DNA of 45,642 nucleotides from positions 1-45,642 of the forward strand of contig NZ_WTLH01000023.1 in the NCBI RefSeq assembly GCF_011421595.1, read 5' to 3'. Each line of letters starts with the position of its first letter. Positions within the stretch are counted from its first letter, which is position 1. Below the pieces are notes generated by a model. It was given only the letters and a program-made list of their open reading frames with translations. It had not been told where the DNA came from and did no database searches. Positions 9,246 to 17,518 of this stretch are shown piece after piece. The DNA comes from Streptomyces sp. YIM 98790. Lineage in GTDB: Bacteria; Actinomycetota; Actinomycetes; Streptomycetales; Streptomycetaceae. The position numbers and the translations under genes are program-made.

Positions 9246-10787
9246 ATGCGCAACCAGGGCCTGGGGTCCTGGCCGGCCCGGCGGGCCCGCCGCACCCCGC
9301 ACCGGACGGCACTCGTCCAGGACGACGGCGACGCCCCGCTCACCTACGACGCCCTGCACCGGCGCACCGCCCGGCTGGCGCACGCGCTGCGCGCCCGGGG
9401 TGTGCGGCACGGCGACCGGATCGCCTATCTGGGCCCCAACCACCACACGTTTCTGGAGACCCTGTTCGCCTCCGGGATGCTGGGCGCCGTCTTCGTCCCG
9501 CTGAACACCAGGCTGACCGCGGCGGAGCTCGGCCACCAGGTGCGGGACTGCGGCCCGGCGGTGCTGGTGCACGCCCCTTCGCACCGCGGTGAGGCGGCCG
9601 CGCTGGCCCCGGAGGCCCGGCCGGCCGTGGTGCTGGAGACCGGCCCGCGCTACGAGACCTGGCTGGCCGAGGCGGTCGACGATCCCCTGGACGAGCCCGT
9701 CCGCGCCGACGACCTGTGCCTGATCATGTACACCTCGGGCACCACCGGCCGGCCCAAGGGCGCCATGCTCACCCATGCCAATCTCATCTGGAACGCGGTC
9801 AATGTCCTGATCGACCACGACCTGCTGGCCACGGAACGGGCCTTGGTGACCGCTCCGCTGTTCCACGCCGCCGGTCTGGGCATGATCGCCCTGCCGGTGC
9901 TGCTCAAGGGAGGTACCTGCGTGCTGGCCGGCTCCTTCGACCCCGGCCGCACCCTGGAGACGATCGCCCGCCACCGCATCACCTTCATGTTCGGCGTGCC
10001 CACCATGTACGAACTGATGTGCCGGCATCCCGCCTGGCAGACCGCGGACCTGTCCACGCTGCGCCTGCTCACCTGCGGCGGGGCGCCCGTGCCCGCCCGG
10101 CTGATCCGCAGCTGCCTGGAGCGCGGACTGACCCTCCGGCAGGGCTACGGCATGACCGAGGCCGGGCCCGGCGTGCTCTCCCTGGCCGCCGAGCACACGG
10201 CGGCCAAGGCCGGTGCGGCCGGTGTCCCGCACTTCTTCACCGACGTCAAGGTGGTCCGGGCCGACCTGACCGAGGCGGCACCGGGCGAGACGGGCGAGAT
10301 CGTGGTGCGCGGTCCGCACGTCGGCCCCGGCTACTGGGGACTGCCGGACGCGACCGCCGACGCCTTCACCGACGGCTGGCTGCGCACGGGGGACGCCGCC
10401 CGCGCGGATGCCGACGGCCACCTCGTCATCGCCGACCGGATCAAGGACATGTACATATCCGGCGGCGAGAACGTCTGCCCCGCCGAGGTCGAGGAGGCCC
10501 TGCTGGACCACCCGGACATCGCCGACTGCGCCGTCATCGGCGTACCCGACGAGACATGGGGCGAGACCGGCCTCGCCCTGGTCGTTCCCCGCCCCGGTGC
10601 CGGCATCGACCCCGAGCGGATACCGCCCTTCCTGGCCCGTACCCTGGCCCGGTACAAGATCCCGCGCTCGGTGCTGGTGGTGGACGAACTGCCCCGCACC
10701 GCCTCCGGAAAGCTTCTCAAGGACCGGCTGCGCGCCCGGTACGCCCCGGCCCCCGTACCGGGCCGGCCGGGACCGCGTCCTTCCTGA
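9246..10787 (+). CDS. Acyl/feruloyl-CoA synthetase (ANL superfamily)
   Basis: ATP-dependent CoA ligase of 513 residues in the adenylate-forming superfamily. The P-loop YTSGTTGRPKGA is near residues 160-171, QGYGMTEAGPG near 300, TGDAARAD near 380, the hinge region DRIKDMYISGGENV near 398 and the catalytic Lys in RTASGKLLKD near the end. The N-terminus MRNQGLGSWPARRAR is the opening I associate with Streptomyces Fcs-type feruloyl-CoA synthetases. Lying between two xylan-type esterase genes and before a PaaX regulator, it may activate released hydroxycinnamates. Medium- or long-chain fatty acids are the alternative substrate. Confidence 0.8.
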   Translation: MRNQGLGSWPARRARRTPHRTALVQDDGDAPLTYDALHRRTARLAHALRARGVRHGDRIAYLGPNHHTFLETLFASGMLGAVFVPLNTRLTAAELGHQVRDCGPAVLVHAPSHRGEAAALAPEARPAVVLETGPRYETWLAEAVDDPLDEPVRADDLCLIMYTSGTTGRPKGAMLTHANLIWNAVNVLIDHDLLATERALVTAPLFHAAGLGMIALPVLLKGGTCVLAGSFDPGRTLETIARHRITFMFGVPTMYELMCRHPAWQTADLSTLRLLTCGGAPVPARLIRSCLERGLTLRQGYGMTEAGPGVLSLAAEHTAAKAGAAGVPHFFTDVKVVRADLTEAAPGETGEIVVRGPHVGPGYWGLPDATADAFTDGWLRTGDAARADADGHLVIADRIKDMYISGGENVCPAEVEEALLDHPDIADCAVIGVPDETWGETGLALVVPRPGAGIDPERIPPFLARTLARYKIPRSVLVVDELPRTASGKLLKDRLRARYAPAPVPGRPGPRPS

Positions 10788-10897
10788 GCCGCCCGGCCGG
10801 CCGGGTTACCATCCCGGAACGATCCCGGCCGCCCGCCCCGCCGGCGGGTGCCGGGCGCGGGAACCGGGCGCGGGAACCGGGCGGTGAAGGGAAGCGC

Positions 10898-11737
10898 ATG
10901 GTGGCGGGGGGAGCGGGCGCCGGGGACGGCGATGCGGCACGGGCCGTGAGTGCCCAGTCGCTGATCTTCGCTCTCTTCGGCGACCAGGTGCTCGGCCGCG
11001 ACGTGGCGGTGGCAACCGGCGGCGTCATCACGGTACTCGGCCGGCTCGGCGTCGGCGAGCACGCCACCCGGGCGACGATCGCCCGGATGTCCGGCCGCGG
11101 CCTGCTGCGCCCGGTCCGCCGTGGCCGCCGGGTCTTCCTCGCGCTGACCCCGCGCGCGGACGCGGTGTTGCGCGACGGCCGCGACCGGCTGGAGGCCGAC
11201 ATCGTCCTCGGGGACTGGGACGGGCGCTGGACACTGCTGGCCTTCTCCGTACCGGAGGCCCGGCGGGCCGACCGGCATGCCCTGCGCACCCGGCTGAGCT
11301 GGCGCGGCTTCGGACCGCTGCGCAGCGGCCTGTGGGTCTCCCCGCGGGACACCGATGTCTCCGGGGAACTGGGCGAGCTGGATCTGCTGGAACACTGCGA
11401 GGTCTTCCGGGCCGAGGCGGCACGGTGGACCGACCCCGCCCGGATCGTGCGGGAGGCATGGGACCTGCCGGTGATCGCCGCCGGATACCAGCGGTTTCTC
11501 AAGCGGTGGTCCGGCGGTTCTCCGGTGCCCTCGGACGCCCTGTCCCGGCGGACGCTGCTGACCGCCCAGTGGCTGCTGCTGATCCGCCAGGACCCCCGGC
11601 TGCCCGGGGCCGTGCTGCCGGCCGACTGGCCCGGCGTCGCGGCGCAGGACCTCTTCCGGACGTTGCATGGCCGACTGGCCGCTCCGGCCCGGGACCTGGC
11701 CGAGGACGTACTGGAAACCGTCGCCGCCCCACAGTGA
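10898..11737 (+). CDS. PaaX-family transcriptional regulator
   Basis: A 279-residue protein with an N-terminal winged helix (SLIFALFGDQV, then GVGEHATRATIARMSGRGLL near residues 45-65) and the PaaX core DWDGRWTLLAFSVPE. This is followed by the PaaX C-terminal domain rich in LRSGLWVSPR-type elements. PaaX proteins repress aryl-CoA pathways and are released by the CoA thioester. Here it lies 110 bases after the CoA ligase on the same strand, which suggests that it senses that ligase's product. ATG 10898 is chosen because GAAGGGAAGC precedes it. Confidence 0.85.
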   Translation: MVAGGAGAGDGDAARAVSAQSLIFALFGDQVLGRDVAVATGGVITVLGRLGVGEHATRATIARMSGRGLLRPVRRGRRVFLALTPRADAVLRDGRDRLEADIVLGDWDGRWTLLAFSVPEARRADRHALRTRLSWRGFGPLRSGLWVSPRDTDVSGELGELDLLEHCEVFRAEAARWTDPARIVREAWDLPVIAAGYQRFLKRWSGGSPVPSDALSRRTLLTAQWLLLIRQDPRLPGAVLPADWPGVAAQDLFRTLHGRLAAPARDLAEDVLETVAAPQ

Positions 11738-11793
11738 GCGGCCGGGCGTTCCGCCCTGCCCGGCACACGCCTGCTCCAGTATTTGTCGATGCC

Positions 11794-11822
11794 TTGACGG
11801 TCGTCATGAACATGCCTAACTT
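11794..11822 (+). promoter_or_regulatory. Probable sigma-70-type promoter of second esterase
   Basis: TTGACG (11794-11799), a 17-base spacer and TAACTT (11817-11822) precede the GTG at 11858 by 35 bases. Spacing and hexamers fit a housekeeping promoter. Confidence 0.6.
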
Positions 11823-11857
11823 CGCAGTCGTGGGCGGACCGTCCGAGAGGAGGAAGG

Positions 11858-13201
11858 GTGACACGAATCAGGGCCGCGTCGGCGGCCGCGCTCAGCGCCT
11901 TGGTGATCATCATGGCCGGCCTCGGCCTGGCCACCCCGGCCACCGCCGCATCACTGGTGGAAGTGCCCGATTTCGGAAGCAACCCAGGCAATTTACGCAT
12001 GCACGTCTACGTGCCGGACTCCCGCCCGGCCAGCCCTGCGGTCCTGGTCGCCATGCACGGCTGCGGCGGCTCCGGTCCCGGCTTCTTCCAGAGCAGCGAG
12101 TTCGGATCGCTGGCCGACCGGCACGGCTTCATCGTCATCTATCCGACGGCCACCAAGTCCACCGCGATGGGCAACTGCTTCGACGTGTGGTCGGACGCGT
12201 CCAAGCGGCGGGGCGGTGGCAGCGACCCGGCGTCAATCGTCTCCATGGTGGACCATGTCGTGCGGAACCATGGCGGCGACGCCGGGCGGGTCTTCGTCAC
12301 CGGCTCCTCCTCCGGCGGGATGGAGACCAACGCCCTGCTCGCCCTCTATCCGGATGTGTTCCGGGCCGGAGCGGTGTTCATGGGCGTTCCCTTCGACTGC
12401 TTCGCGGGGGAGGCGGACTTCCCGCCCTGGTCGAGCCGGTGCACCGGCGGCAGTATGGACCGCACCCCGCAGTCCTGGGGCGACGCGGTCCGTCAGGCCC
12501 ACCCGGGATACTCCGGCCCCCGCCCGCGGGTGCAGCTCTGGCACGGAACCGACGACACCCTGGTGCCGTACCAGCTGCTGAGGGAGGAGACCGAGCAGTG
12601 GACCAACGTGTTCGGGCTGAGCCAGAGCCCGACCTCCACCGACCAGCCCCAGCCCGCCTGGAACCGGCAGCGCTTCGCCGACTCCGGGGGCACCGTGCGG
12701 GTCGAGGCCATCTCCGTGCAGGGCGCCGGTCACAGCCTGCCCGGAAGCGGCATGGCCGCCGAAGCCATCGCCTTCTTCGGACTTGACGGCAGCAACCCCG
12801 GCACCACCGGAGGCACCACCACCGGGGGCACCACCACCGGAGGCACCACCACCGGAGGAACCACCACCGGAGGAACCGGGGACGGGACCTGCCGGGTGAG
12901 GTACACGCCGAGCAGCTGGAACAACGGGTTCACCGCCGATGTCACCGTGACCAATACCGGCTCCGGCACCGTCAACGGCTGGACACTCACCTGGAACTGG
13001 GCCGGCGGCCAGCAGGTCACCAACGGCTGGAACGCCACCGTCAGCCAGTCCGGTACCCAGGTCACCGCCCGCAACGCGGCCTGGAACGCGGCCATCGCGC
13101 CGGGCGCCGCCGTCAGCTTCGGCTTCCAGGGCACGCACAACGGCAGCAACCCGGCCCCCACCGGTTTCACCCTCAACGGGACGGACTGCACCTCGGGCTG
13201 A
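11858..13201 (+). CDS. Secreted PHB-depolymerase-family (CE1) esterase with CBM2
   Basis: A 447-residue extracellular esterase, probably acting on acetylated or feruloylated xylan. It has a signal peptide (about residues 1-31, ending ATPATAA). The alpha/beta-hydrolase domain has the oxyanion segment VAMHGCGGSG, the nucleophile elbow GSSSGGM, Asp in HGTDDTLVPY and His in QGAGHSLPG. A Gly-Thr linker built of 15-bp repeats leads to a CBM2 module (SSWNNGFTADV, WNAAIAPG). The GTG start has GAGAGGAGGA upstream, and a promoter lies at 11794-11822. It has the same fold family as the esterase at 7549, but the sequences are too different for a recent duplication. Confidence 0.85.
   Translation: MTRIRAASAAALSALVIIMAGLGLATPATAASLVEVPDFGSNPGNLRMHVYVPDSRPASPAVLVAMHGCGGSGPGFFQSSEFGSLADRHGFIVIYPTATKSTAMGNCFDVWSDASKRRGGGSDPASIVSMVDHVVRNHGGDAGRVFVTGSSSGGMETNALLALYPDVFRAGAVFMGVPFDCFAGEADFPPWSSRCTGGSMDRTPQSWGDAVRQAHPGYSGPRPRVQLWHGTDDTLVPYQLLREETEQWTNVFGLSQSPTSTDQPQPAWNRQRFADSGGTVRVEAISVQGAGHSLPGSGMAAEAIAFFGLDGSNPGTTGGTTTGGTTTGGTTTGGTTTGGTGDGTCRVRYTPSSWNNGFTADVTVTNTGSGTVNGWTLTWNWAGGQQVTNGWNATVSQSGTQVTARNAAWNAAIAPGAAVSFGFQGTHNGSNPAPTGFTLNGTDCTSG
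12800..12877 (+). repeat. Tandem 15-bp repeats coding the Gly-Thr linker
   Basis: About five copies of GGCACCACCACCGGA with few changes encode G-T-T-T-G units between catalytic domain and CBM2. Such repeats can change copy number by slippage and vary linker length. Confidence 0.85.
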
Positions 13202-13252
13202 CCGCACCGCACACCGCCGATCGCACGGGCACCGCACCGCGGTCGGCCTGCT

Positions 13253-13293
13253 GAGGTCCCCGGGACCGGACTCGGCCGGGTCCCGGGGACCTC
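13253..13293. terminator. Perfect 15-bp hairpin between convergent genes
   Basis: GAGGTCCCCGGGACC pairs exactly with 13279-13293 across an 11-base loop. It lies between the esterase end (13201) and the SQR-like gene end (13394, minus strand), so it may stop transcription from both sides. Confidence 0.7.
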
Positions 13294-13393
13294 GGCACGC
13301 CCGGTCAGCCGTGGGTGGCGCCCCGGCGGGCCCATGGCCTCCCGCACGGCCGCGGATTCCGCCGGCCGGGCTGAGGAGCGGGGCGCGGGAGGG

Positions 13394-14584
13394 TCAGCGG
13401 GCCGGGACGGGGCCGCCTCCGCTCCACTGCGCCAGCCAGTCCGCCTCCTCGCGTTCCTTCTCCCGGTGCAGCGCCTCGGACGGCTCGGACATGACGACCC
13501 GGGGGCCGTCGCGGTGGTAGAAGTCGCCTTCGCCCTTCGCCGCCCGGCGGCCGCCGAGTTCCAGGTAGCAGTGGCCGTGGCCGGTGAAGTGCGGTTCCGG
13601 CGCGTCGTGGCCCAGCGCGCGGGCGACACCGGAGGCCACCGCCTCGGCCTGCCCCCGGGCGAAGACCGCGGCCTTGGGCAGCGGCTTGCCGTTGAGCAGC
13701 GTGATGGCGGCGTTGTCACCCAGTGCCCAGATGCCGTCCGCCGCGGTGCGCAGGGTGTGGGCGTCCACCGGCACCCATCCGGCCGGGGAGAACCCGGCGC
13801 CGGCCACCGGTTCCGGGGGCCGGTGCGGCGGCACCGCCAGCAGCAGGTCGAAGGGGACCCGGGTGCCGTCCGTGAACACCACCTCGCGGGCCGCCGCGTC
13901 GACCCGTTCCGCCTGGTGCCCGGGGTGGAAACCGATCTTCCGCTCCTCCAGCGCGGAGACCACGGCCCGGCCCACCGCCGGGCCGGCCACGGGCATGGGC
14001 TGCGGCTCGGGCGTGTAGACGTCCAGCGCCACGCCGTCCCGGGCCCCGGTCTCGTCCAGCAGGCAGGCGGCCAGCATGGCCCCTTCGTACGGCGCGGCCG
14101 GGCAGCGGTAGGGGAGGGAAGGGACCAGGACGACGATCTTGCCGGAACGCATCGCGCGCAGCCGGGCGTGGGCCCGGACGGCGGCGTCGGGGCTGTAGTG
14201 GTGCACGGCGCTGCCGTCGGCCAGTGCCCGGTCCAGGCCGGGCAGGGCGGCGGTGTCGTTGCGTGCGCCGAGCGCCAGCACCAGGGCGTCGTACCGGAAC
14301 TCCCCCGCCGAGGTGCGCACCGTGCGGCCGGCCGGGTCGAGGGCGGTGACCTGGGCGGTGACCCGGCGGGCGCGGCCGAGGGCCTGCCGGGCGGGGACCA
14401 CCCTGACCTCCTCCGGGTCCCGCCAGCCGCGCATCAGCCACAGCAGCGAGAGCCCCTGGAACTGGCTGCCGGTGCGGTCGATCAGGGTGATGCGGTCGGA
14501 TTCGGGGAGGTGCCGCTGGAGTTCCCGTACGGTGCTCAGGCCGCCGAAGCCGCCGCCGAGCACCACGATGTCGCGCTGCGCCAT
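13394..14584 (-). CDS. SQR-like FAD/NAD(P)-dependent oxidoreductase
   Basis: A 396-residue flavoprotein of the sulfide:quinone reductase / NDH-2 family. It opens with the FAD dinucleotide motif VLGGGFGGLSTVREL and has the second nucleotide segment YDALVLALGA. IVVLVPSLPYRCPAAPYEG follows near residue 155, then the FAD-closing motif DGIWALGDNA near 305. The CPAAPYEG cysteine matches the conserved position of SQR-like proteins. It is encoded downstream of the dsrE-like gene and probably in one operon with it (54 bases between). A role in oxidising sulfide to persulfide at the membrane quinone pool is inferred from family and neighbours. GGAGA precedes the ATG. Confidence 0.75.
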   Translation of the reverse strand: MAQRDIVVLGGGFGGLSTVRELQRHLPESDRITLIDRTGSQFQGLSLLWLMRGWRDPEEVRVVPARQALGRARRVTAQVTALDPAGRTVRTSAGEFRYDALVLALGARNDTAALPGLDRALADGSAVHHYSPDAAVRAHARLRAMRSGKIVVLVPSLPYRCPAAPYEGAMLAACLLDETGARDGVALDVYTPEPQPMPVAGPAVGRAVVSALEERKIGFHPGHQAERVDAAAREVVFTDGTRVPFDLLLAVPPHRPPEPVAGAGFSPAGWVPVDAHTLRTAADGIWALGDNAAITLLNGKPLPKAAVFARGQAEAVASGVARALGHDAPEPHFTGHGHCYLELGGRRAAKGEGDFYHRDGPRVVMSEPSEALHREKEREEADWLAQWSGGGPVPAR

Positions 14585-14638
14585 GATGCGTGTCTCCGTG
14601 ATCTGTGGGGTGTGTGCCGTGCCGGTGCGGCCGGGTGG

Positions 14639-14989
14639 TCAGACGTTGATGACCTGGCCGGCCCAGAGGGTCCAGTCGGCGAGTTCCTTCATGGAGGACC
14701 GGTGGGCGCCCTCGATCAGGCCGTCCTCGGCGAGGGCGCGGGCGTCCATGCAGGTGCCGCAGCAGCCGATCTCCCCGCCCAGCCGGACCAGGCCGGACGC
14801 CATCCGGCCGGTGTTGTAGTAGCCCTGCGGTGTGTTCTGGCCCTGGGCCGCGGCGACCACGGCGTCGCCGAACAGGAAGACCTTCACCTCGTGGCCGTCC
14901 CGGCGGGCGACCTCGGTGGCCCAGCGCAGGCCGTTGTAGACCCGCTCGGTCCCGTACGGCGGATCGTGCAGCACGAAGAGGATGTTCAT
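14639..14989 (-). CDS. DsrE/F-family sulfur-relay-like protein
   Basis: A small cytoplasmic protein of 116 residues with the DsrE fold: MNILFVLHDPPYG opening, VFLFGDAV near residue 40 and the cysteine segment GCCGTCMDAR near 75-84. The cysteines are placed where sulfur-carrying DsrE proteins bind persulfide. It is the first gene of the probable operon with the SQR-like enzyme, and its promoter overlaps a palindromic operator (15001-15018). AGGGAGCG precedes the ATG. Confidence 0.8.
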   Translation of the reverse strand: MNILFVLHDPPYGTERVYNGLRWATEVARRDGHEVKVFLFGDAVVAAAQGQNTPQGYYNTGRMASGLVRLGGEIGCCGTCMDARALAEDGLIEGAHRSSMKELADWTLWAGQVINV

Positions 14990-15000
14990 GTCCGCTCCCT

Positions 15001-15046
15001 TTCAAAAGAACTCTTGAATAGTAGAGAAGCAAGGAGGCGGTGTCCA
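15001..15046 (-). promoter_or_regulatory. dsrE promoter with overlapping palindromic operator
   Basis: On the minus strand a -35 TGGACA (15041-15046), a 17-base spacer and a -10 TACTAT (15018-15023) are followed at once by the palindrome TTCAAAAGAACTCTTGAA (15001-15018, one mismatch between 8-bp arms). A repressor bound here would cover the start point. A half site of the same type lies upstream of the ArsR-rhodanese gene. Confidence 0.7.
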
Positions 15047-15047
15047 G

Positions 15048-15074
15048 GCTTGCAGGGCTTGCAGGGCTTGCAGG
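15048..15074. repeat. Three tandem 9-bp repeats
   Basis: GCTTGCAGG occurs three times without change, directly upstream of the dsrE -35 box. The following 100 bases are low-complexity variants of CCGGCGTCCGGGG. No function is assigned. Confidence 0.8.
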
Positions 15075-15177
15075 GCACGCGGGCCGCGGGCCATGCGGGC
15101 CGGCGCCGCCGCGGCACGTGCCCGGCCCGGCGTCCGGCGTCCGGGGGCCGGGGTCCGGTGGTCCGGCGTCCGGGGAG

Positions 15178-15207
15178 AAGAAGAAACCCCGGGCGGGTCG
15201 CCCGGGG
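15178..15207 (-). terminator. Intrinsic terminator of the ArsR-rhodanese gene
   Basis: On the minus strand the stem CCCCGGGC/GCCCGGGG with a 5-base loop is followed by TTTCTTCTTC, a T-rich tail. It begins seven bases after the stop codon of the gene at 15215. Confidence 0.85.
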
Positions 15208-15214
15208 GTTGTTG

Positions 15215-15886
15215 TCACTCGGCGGACGTGGTGCTCACCGGCAGTCCGCCGGCGCGCCATTCCGGCATGCCGTCCTCCAGGACCAGGGCCCGCAGCCCGG
15301 ACCGCCGCAGGATCTGCGCCGCCTTGGGCGCCAGCACACAGTGCGGGCCGCGGCAGTAGGCGACGATGTCGGTGTCCTCGGGCAGCAGCGACAGCCGCGT
15401 GCTGAGCTCCTGGAACGGAACGGAGACCGCGCCCGGGATGTGGCCGGCCTCGTACTCCTCCACCGGCCGGACGTCGATCACGCAGACGTCCCCGCTCAGC
15501 GACCGCCGGACCAGCTCCTCGCGGGTGATCCGCTCCAGGGTGCCGTCCCCGTCCAGATAGGACCGGAGGATCTGCTCCACCTCGGCGAGCCGGGATTCGG
15601 CCAGCGTCCACAGCCCGCGCAGGAAGACGCCCACCTGTTCGTCGGCGAGCGAGTAGAGCACCCTGGTGCCCTGCCGGCGGCTCTCCACGATCCGGGCGCT
15701 GCGCAGCACCTGGAGATGGGCGGAGGTGTTGCCGACACTCATGCGGGTGGCATGGGCGAGCGATTCGACCGAGCGCTCGCCCTGGCCGAGGATGTCGAGC
15801 AGCTCCAGCCGCTTGGCGCTGCTCACGGCCTTGCCGATGCGGGCGAGCTGGCCGAAGAGGTCCTCGCGTACCGCCCGCTCCGACAT
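15215..15886 (-). CDS. ArsR-type HTH regulator fused to rhodanese
   Basis: A 223-residue protein with two domains. Residues 1-100 form an ArsR winged helix (SVESLAHATRMSVGNTSAHL as recognition region, TRVLYSLADEQV as wing). Residues 125-215 form a rhodanese (CVIDVRPVEEYEAGHIPGAV) with the active loop CRGPHC near 186-191, whose first Cys is in the sulfurtransferase position. This architecture suggests that the DNA-binding protein reads its own persulfidation. It lies next to dsrE and SQR-like genes and shares operator half sites with them, so it is probably their repressor and autoregulated. A GGGGGA ribosome site precedes the ATG. Confidence 0.85.
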   Translation of the reverse strand: MSERAVREDLFGQLARIGKAVSSAKRLELLDILGQGERSVESLAHATRMSVGNTSAHLQVLRSARIVESRRQGTRVLYSLADEQVGVFLRGLWTLAESRLAEVEQILRSYLDGDGTLERITREELVRRSLSGDVCVIDVRPVEEYEAGHIPGAVSVPFQELSTRLSLLPEDTDIVAYCRGPHCVLAPKAAQILRRSGLRALVLEDGMPEWRAGGLPVSTTSAE

Positions 15887-15907
15887 GGCATCCCCCTTCG
15901 CTCGCCA

Positions 15908-15933
15908 TTCAAAAGATAACGAGAGGTCTTGAG
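15908..15933 (-). promoter_or_regulatory. Probable autoregulatory half sites before ArsR-rhodanese gene
   Basis: TTCAAAAG (15908-15915) is identical to one arm of the dsrE operator. GTCTTGAG (15926-15933) resembles the other arm but is spaced eight bases wider. They overlap the expected promoter zone 22-47 bases before the start codon. Confidence 0.5.
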
Positions 15934-15956
15934 GGCAGGCAACCCGCAGCCGGCGA

Positions 15957-15992
15957 GGCCCCGGGCCGCGGCGTCTGCCGCGGCCCGGGGCC
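15957..15992 (-). terminator. Perfect 15-bp hairpin downstream of hflX
   Basis: GGCCCCGGGCCGCGG pairs exactly with 15978-15992 around the loop CGTCTG. It lies 41 bases beyond the hflX stop on the minus strand and isolates the sulfur regulator gene from hflX transcription. Confidence 0.7.
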
Positions 15993-16033
15993 GGGGTGCC
16001 GGTGTTGTCCGGCGGAAGCGAAGCGGCGTCCGG

Positions 16034-17518
16034 TCAGGCGACGGCGAGCGAGGCGCGGCGCAGTTCCGCCGCCAGCTCCTCGTGCACCCGGGCGGTGAGC
16101 AGGGTCCCCTCGGCGGTGTGCTCCTCGCCGAGCACCTCGCCCTCCCGGTGCACCCGGGCCACCAGGGCGCCCGCGGTGTACGGCAGCAGGGTCTTCAGCT
16201 CGACCTCGGGCCGGGGCAGTTCGGCGTCGATCAGCTCCAGCAGCTCCTCGACGCCCTGCCCGGTGTGGGCGGACACCACCATGGCGCGCGGTTCGGCCCG
16301 CAGCAGGCGCTGAAGCGTCAGCGGGTCCGCGATGTCGGCCTTGTTGACCACCACGATCTCGGGCACGTTCTGCGCACCGACCTCGCGGATGACCTCCCGG
16401 ACCGCGGCCAGCTGCGCCTCCGGCTGCGGGTGCGAGCCGTCCACCAGATGCAGCAGCAGATCGGACTCGCCGACCTCCTCCATGGTGGAGCGGAACGCCT
16501 CCACCAGGTGGTGCGGCAGGTGGCGCACGAAGCCGACGGTGTCGGCCAGGGTGTACACCCGCCCGGTCGGCGTCTCGGCCCGCCGCACGGTCGGGTCCAG
16601 GGTGGCGAACAGCGCGTTCTCCACCAGCACGCCGGCCCCGGTGAGCCGGTTGAGCAGCGAGGACTTGCCGGCGTTGGTGTACCCGGCGATGGCCACCGAC
16701 GGGACGCGGTTGCGGCGCCGCTCGCCGCGCTTGACGTCCCGGCCGGTCTTCATGTCCGCGATCTCCCGGCGCAGCTTGGCCATCTTCTCGCGGATCCGCC
16801 GCCGGTCGGTCTCGATCTTGGTCTCACCGGGACCGCGGGTGGCCATGCCGCCGCCCGACGACCCGGAGCCGCCGCCGCCCATCTGCCGGGACAGCGACTG
16901 ACCCCAGCCGCGCAGCCGGGGCAGCATGTACTGCATCTGGGCCAGCGATACCTGCGCCTTGCCCTCCCGGGACTTGGCGTGCTGGGCGAAGATGTCCAGA
17001 ATCAGGGCGGTGCGGTCCACCACCTTGACCTTGACCACGTCTTCGAGATGGATCAGCTGGCCGGGGCTGAGCTCGCCGTCGCACACCACGGTGTCGGCGC
17101 CGGTCTCCAGCACGATGTCGCGCAGTTCCTGGGCCTTGCCCGAGCCGATGTAGGTGGCCGGGTCCGGCTTGTCGCGGCGCTGGATGACGCCGTCCAGGAC
17201 GAGGGCGCCGGCCGTCTCGGCGAGCGCGGCCAGTTCGGCGAGGGAGTTCTCGGCCTCGGCCGCGGAGCCGGAGGTCCAGACGCCGACGAGCACCACCCGC
17301 TCCAGGCGGAGCTGCCGGTACTCGACCTCGGTGACGTCCTGGAGTTCGGTGGAGAGCCCGGCGACGCGGCGGAGCGCGGCCCGCTCCTCACGGTCGAACT
17401 GCTCACCGTCCCGCTCCGCGTCAAAGACGTTCCACCCGGCGTCCTCATCCATCAGGGCGTCGGCCCGCCGTCCGTTGGCGCGTGGCTGGTGTTCCTGAGG
17501 AAGAGAAGTGAAAGTCAA
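16034..17518 (-). CDS. Ribosome-associated GTPase HflX
   Basis: A 494-residue HflX-type GTPase that binds the large ribosomal subunit and helps recover stalled or stressed ribosomes. The N-terminal HflX domain holds GADTVVCDGELSPGQL. A Gly/Ser-rich loop follows QSLSRQMGGGG, with ATRGPGETKIE before the helical linker. The G domain has G1 GYTNAGKS, DTVGFVRHLPHH for G3 and VVNKAD for G4. TTG 17518 is preferred because AAGGA lies just upstream and the following residues align with other Streptomyces HflX N-termini. An upstream in-frame start at 17641 would add about 41 unlikely residues. Confidence 0.9.
   Translation of the reverse strand: MTFTSLPQEHQPRANGRRADALMDEDAGWNVFDAERDGEQFDREERAALRRVAGLSTELQDVTEVEYRQLRLERVVLVGVWTSGSAAEAENSLAELAALAETAGALVLDGVIQRRDKPDPATYIGSGKAQELRDIVLETGADTVVCDGELSPGQLIHLEDVVKVKVVDRTALILDIFAQHAKSREGKAQVSLAQMQYMLPRLRGWGQSLSRQMGGGGSGSSGGGMATRGPGETKIETDRRRIREKMAKLRREIADMKTGRDVKRGERRRNRVPSVAIAGYTNAGKSSLLNRLTGAGVLVENALFATLDPTVRRAETPTGRVYTLADTVGFVRHLPHHLVEAFRSTMEEVGESDLLLHLVDGSHPQPEAQLAAVREVIREVGAQNVPEIVVVNKADIADPLTLQRLLRAEPRAMVVSAHTGQGVEELLELIDAELPRPEVELKTLLPYTAGALVARVHREGEVLGEEHTAEGTLLTARVHEELAAELRRASLAVA

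Noticed and set aside
12800..12877. Regular repeats that might suggest a CRISPR-like array
   Set aside because: The units are 15 bp without spacers and encode a Gly-Thr linker inside an esterase gene. No CRISPR array or cas gene was seen in the window.
7549..13201. Duplication of one esterase gene
   Set aside because: Both encode CE1-type esterases with CBM2, but nucleophile elbows (GFSYGG and GSSSGGM), linkers and lengths differ too much for a recent duplication.
13334..15919. Plus-strand open frame of 861 codons over the sulfur genes
   Set aside because: It is antisense to three recognisable genes (SQR-like, DsrE-like, ArsR-rhodanese) and has no ribosome site.
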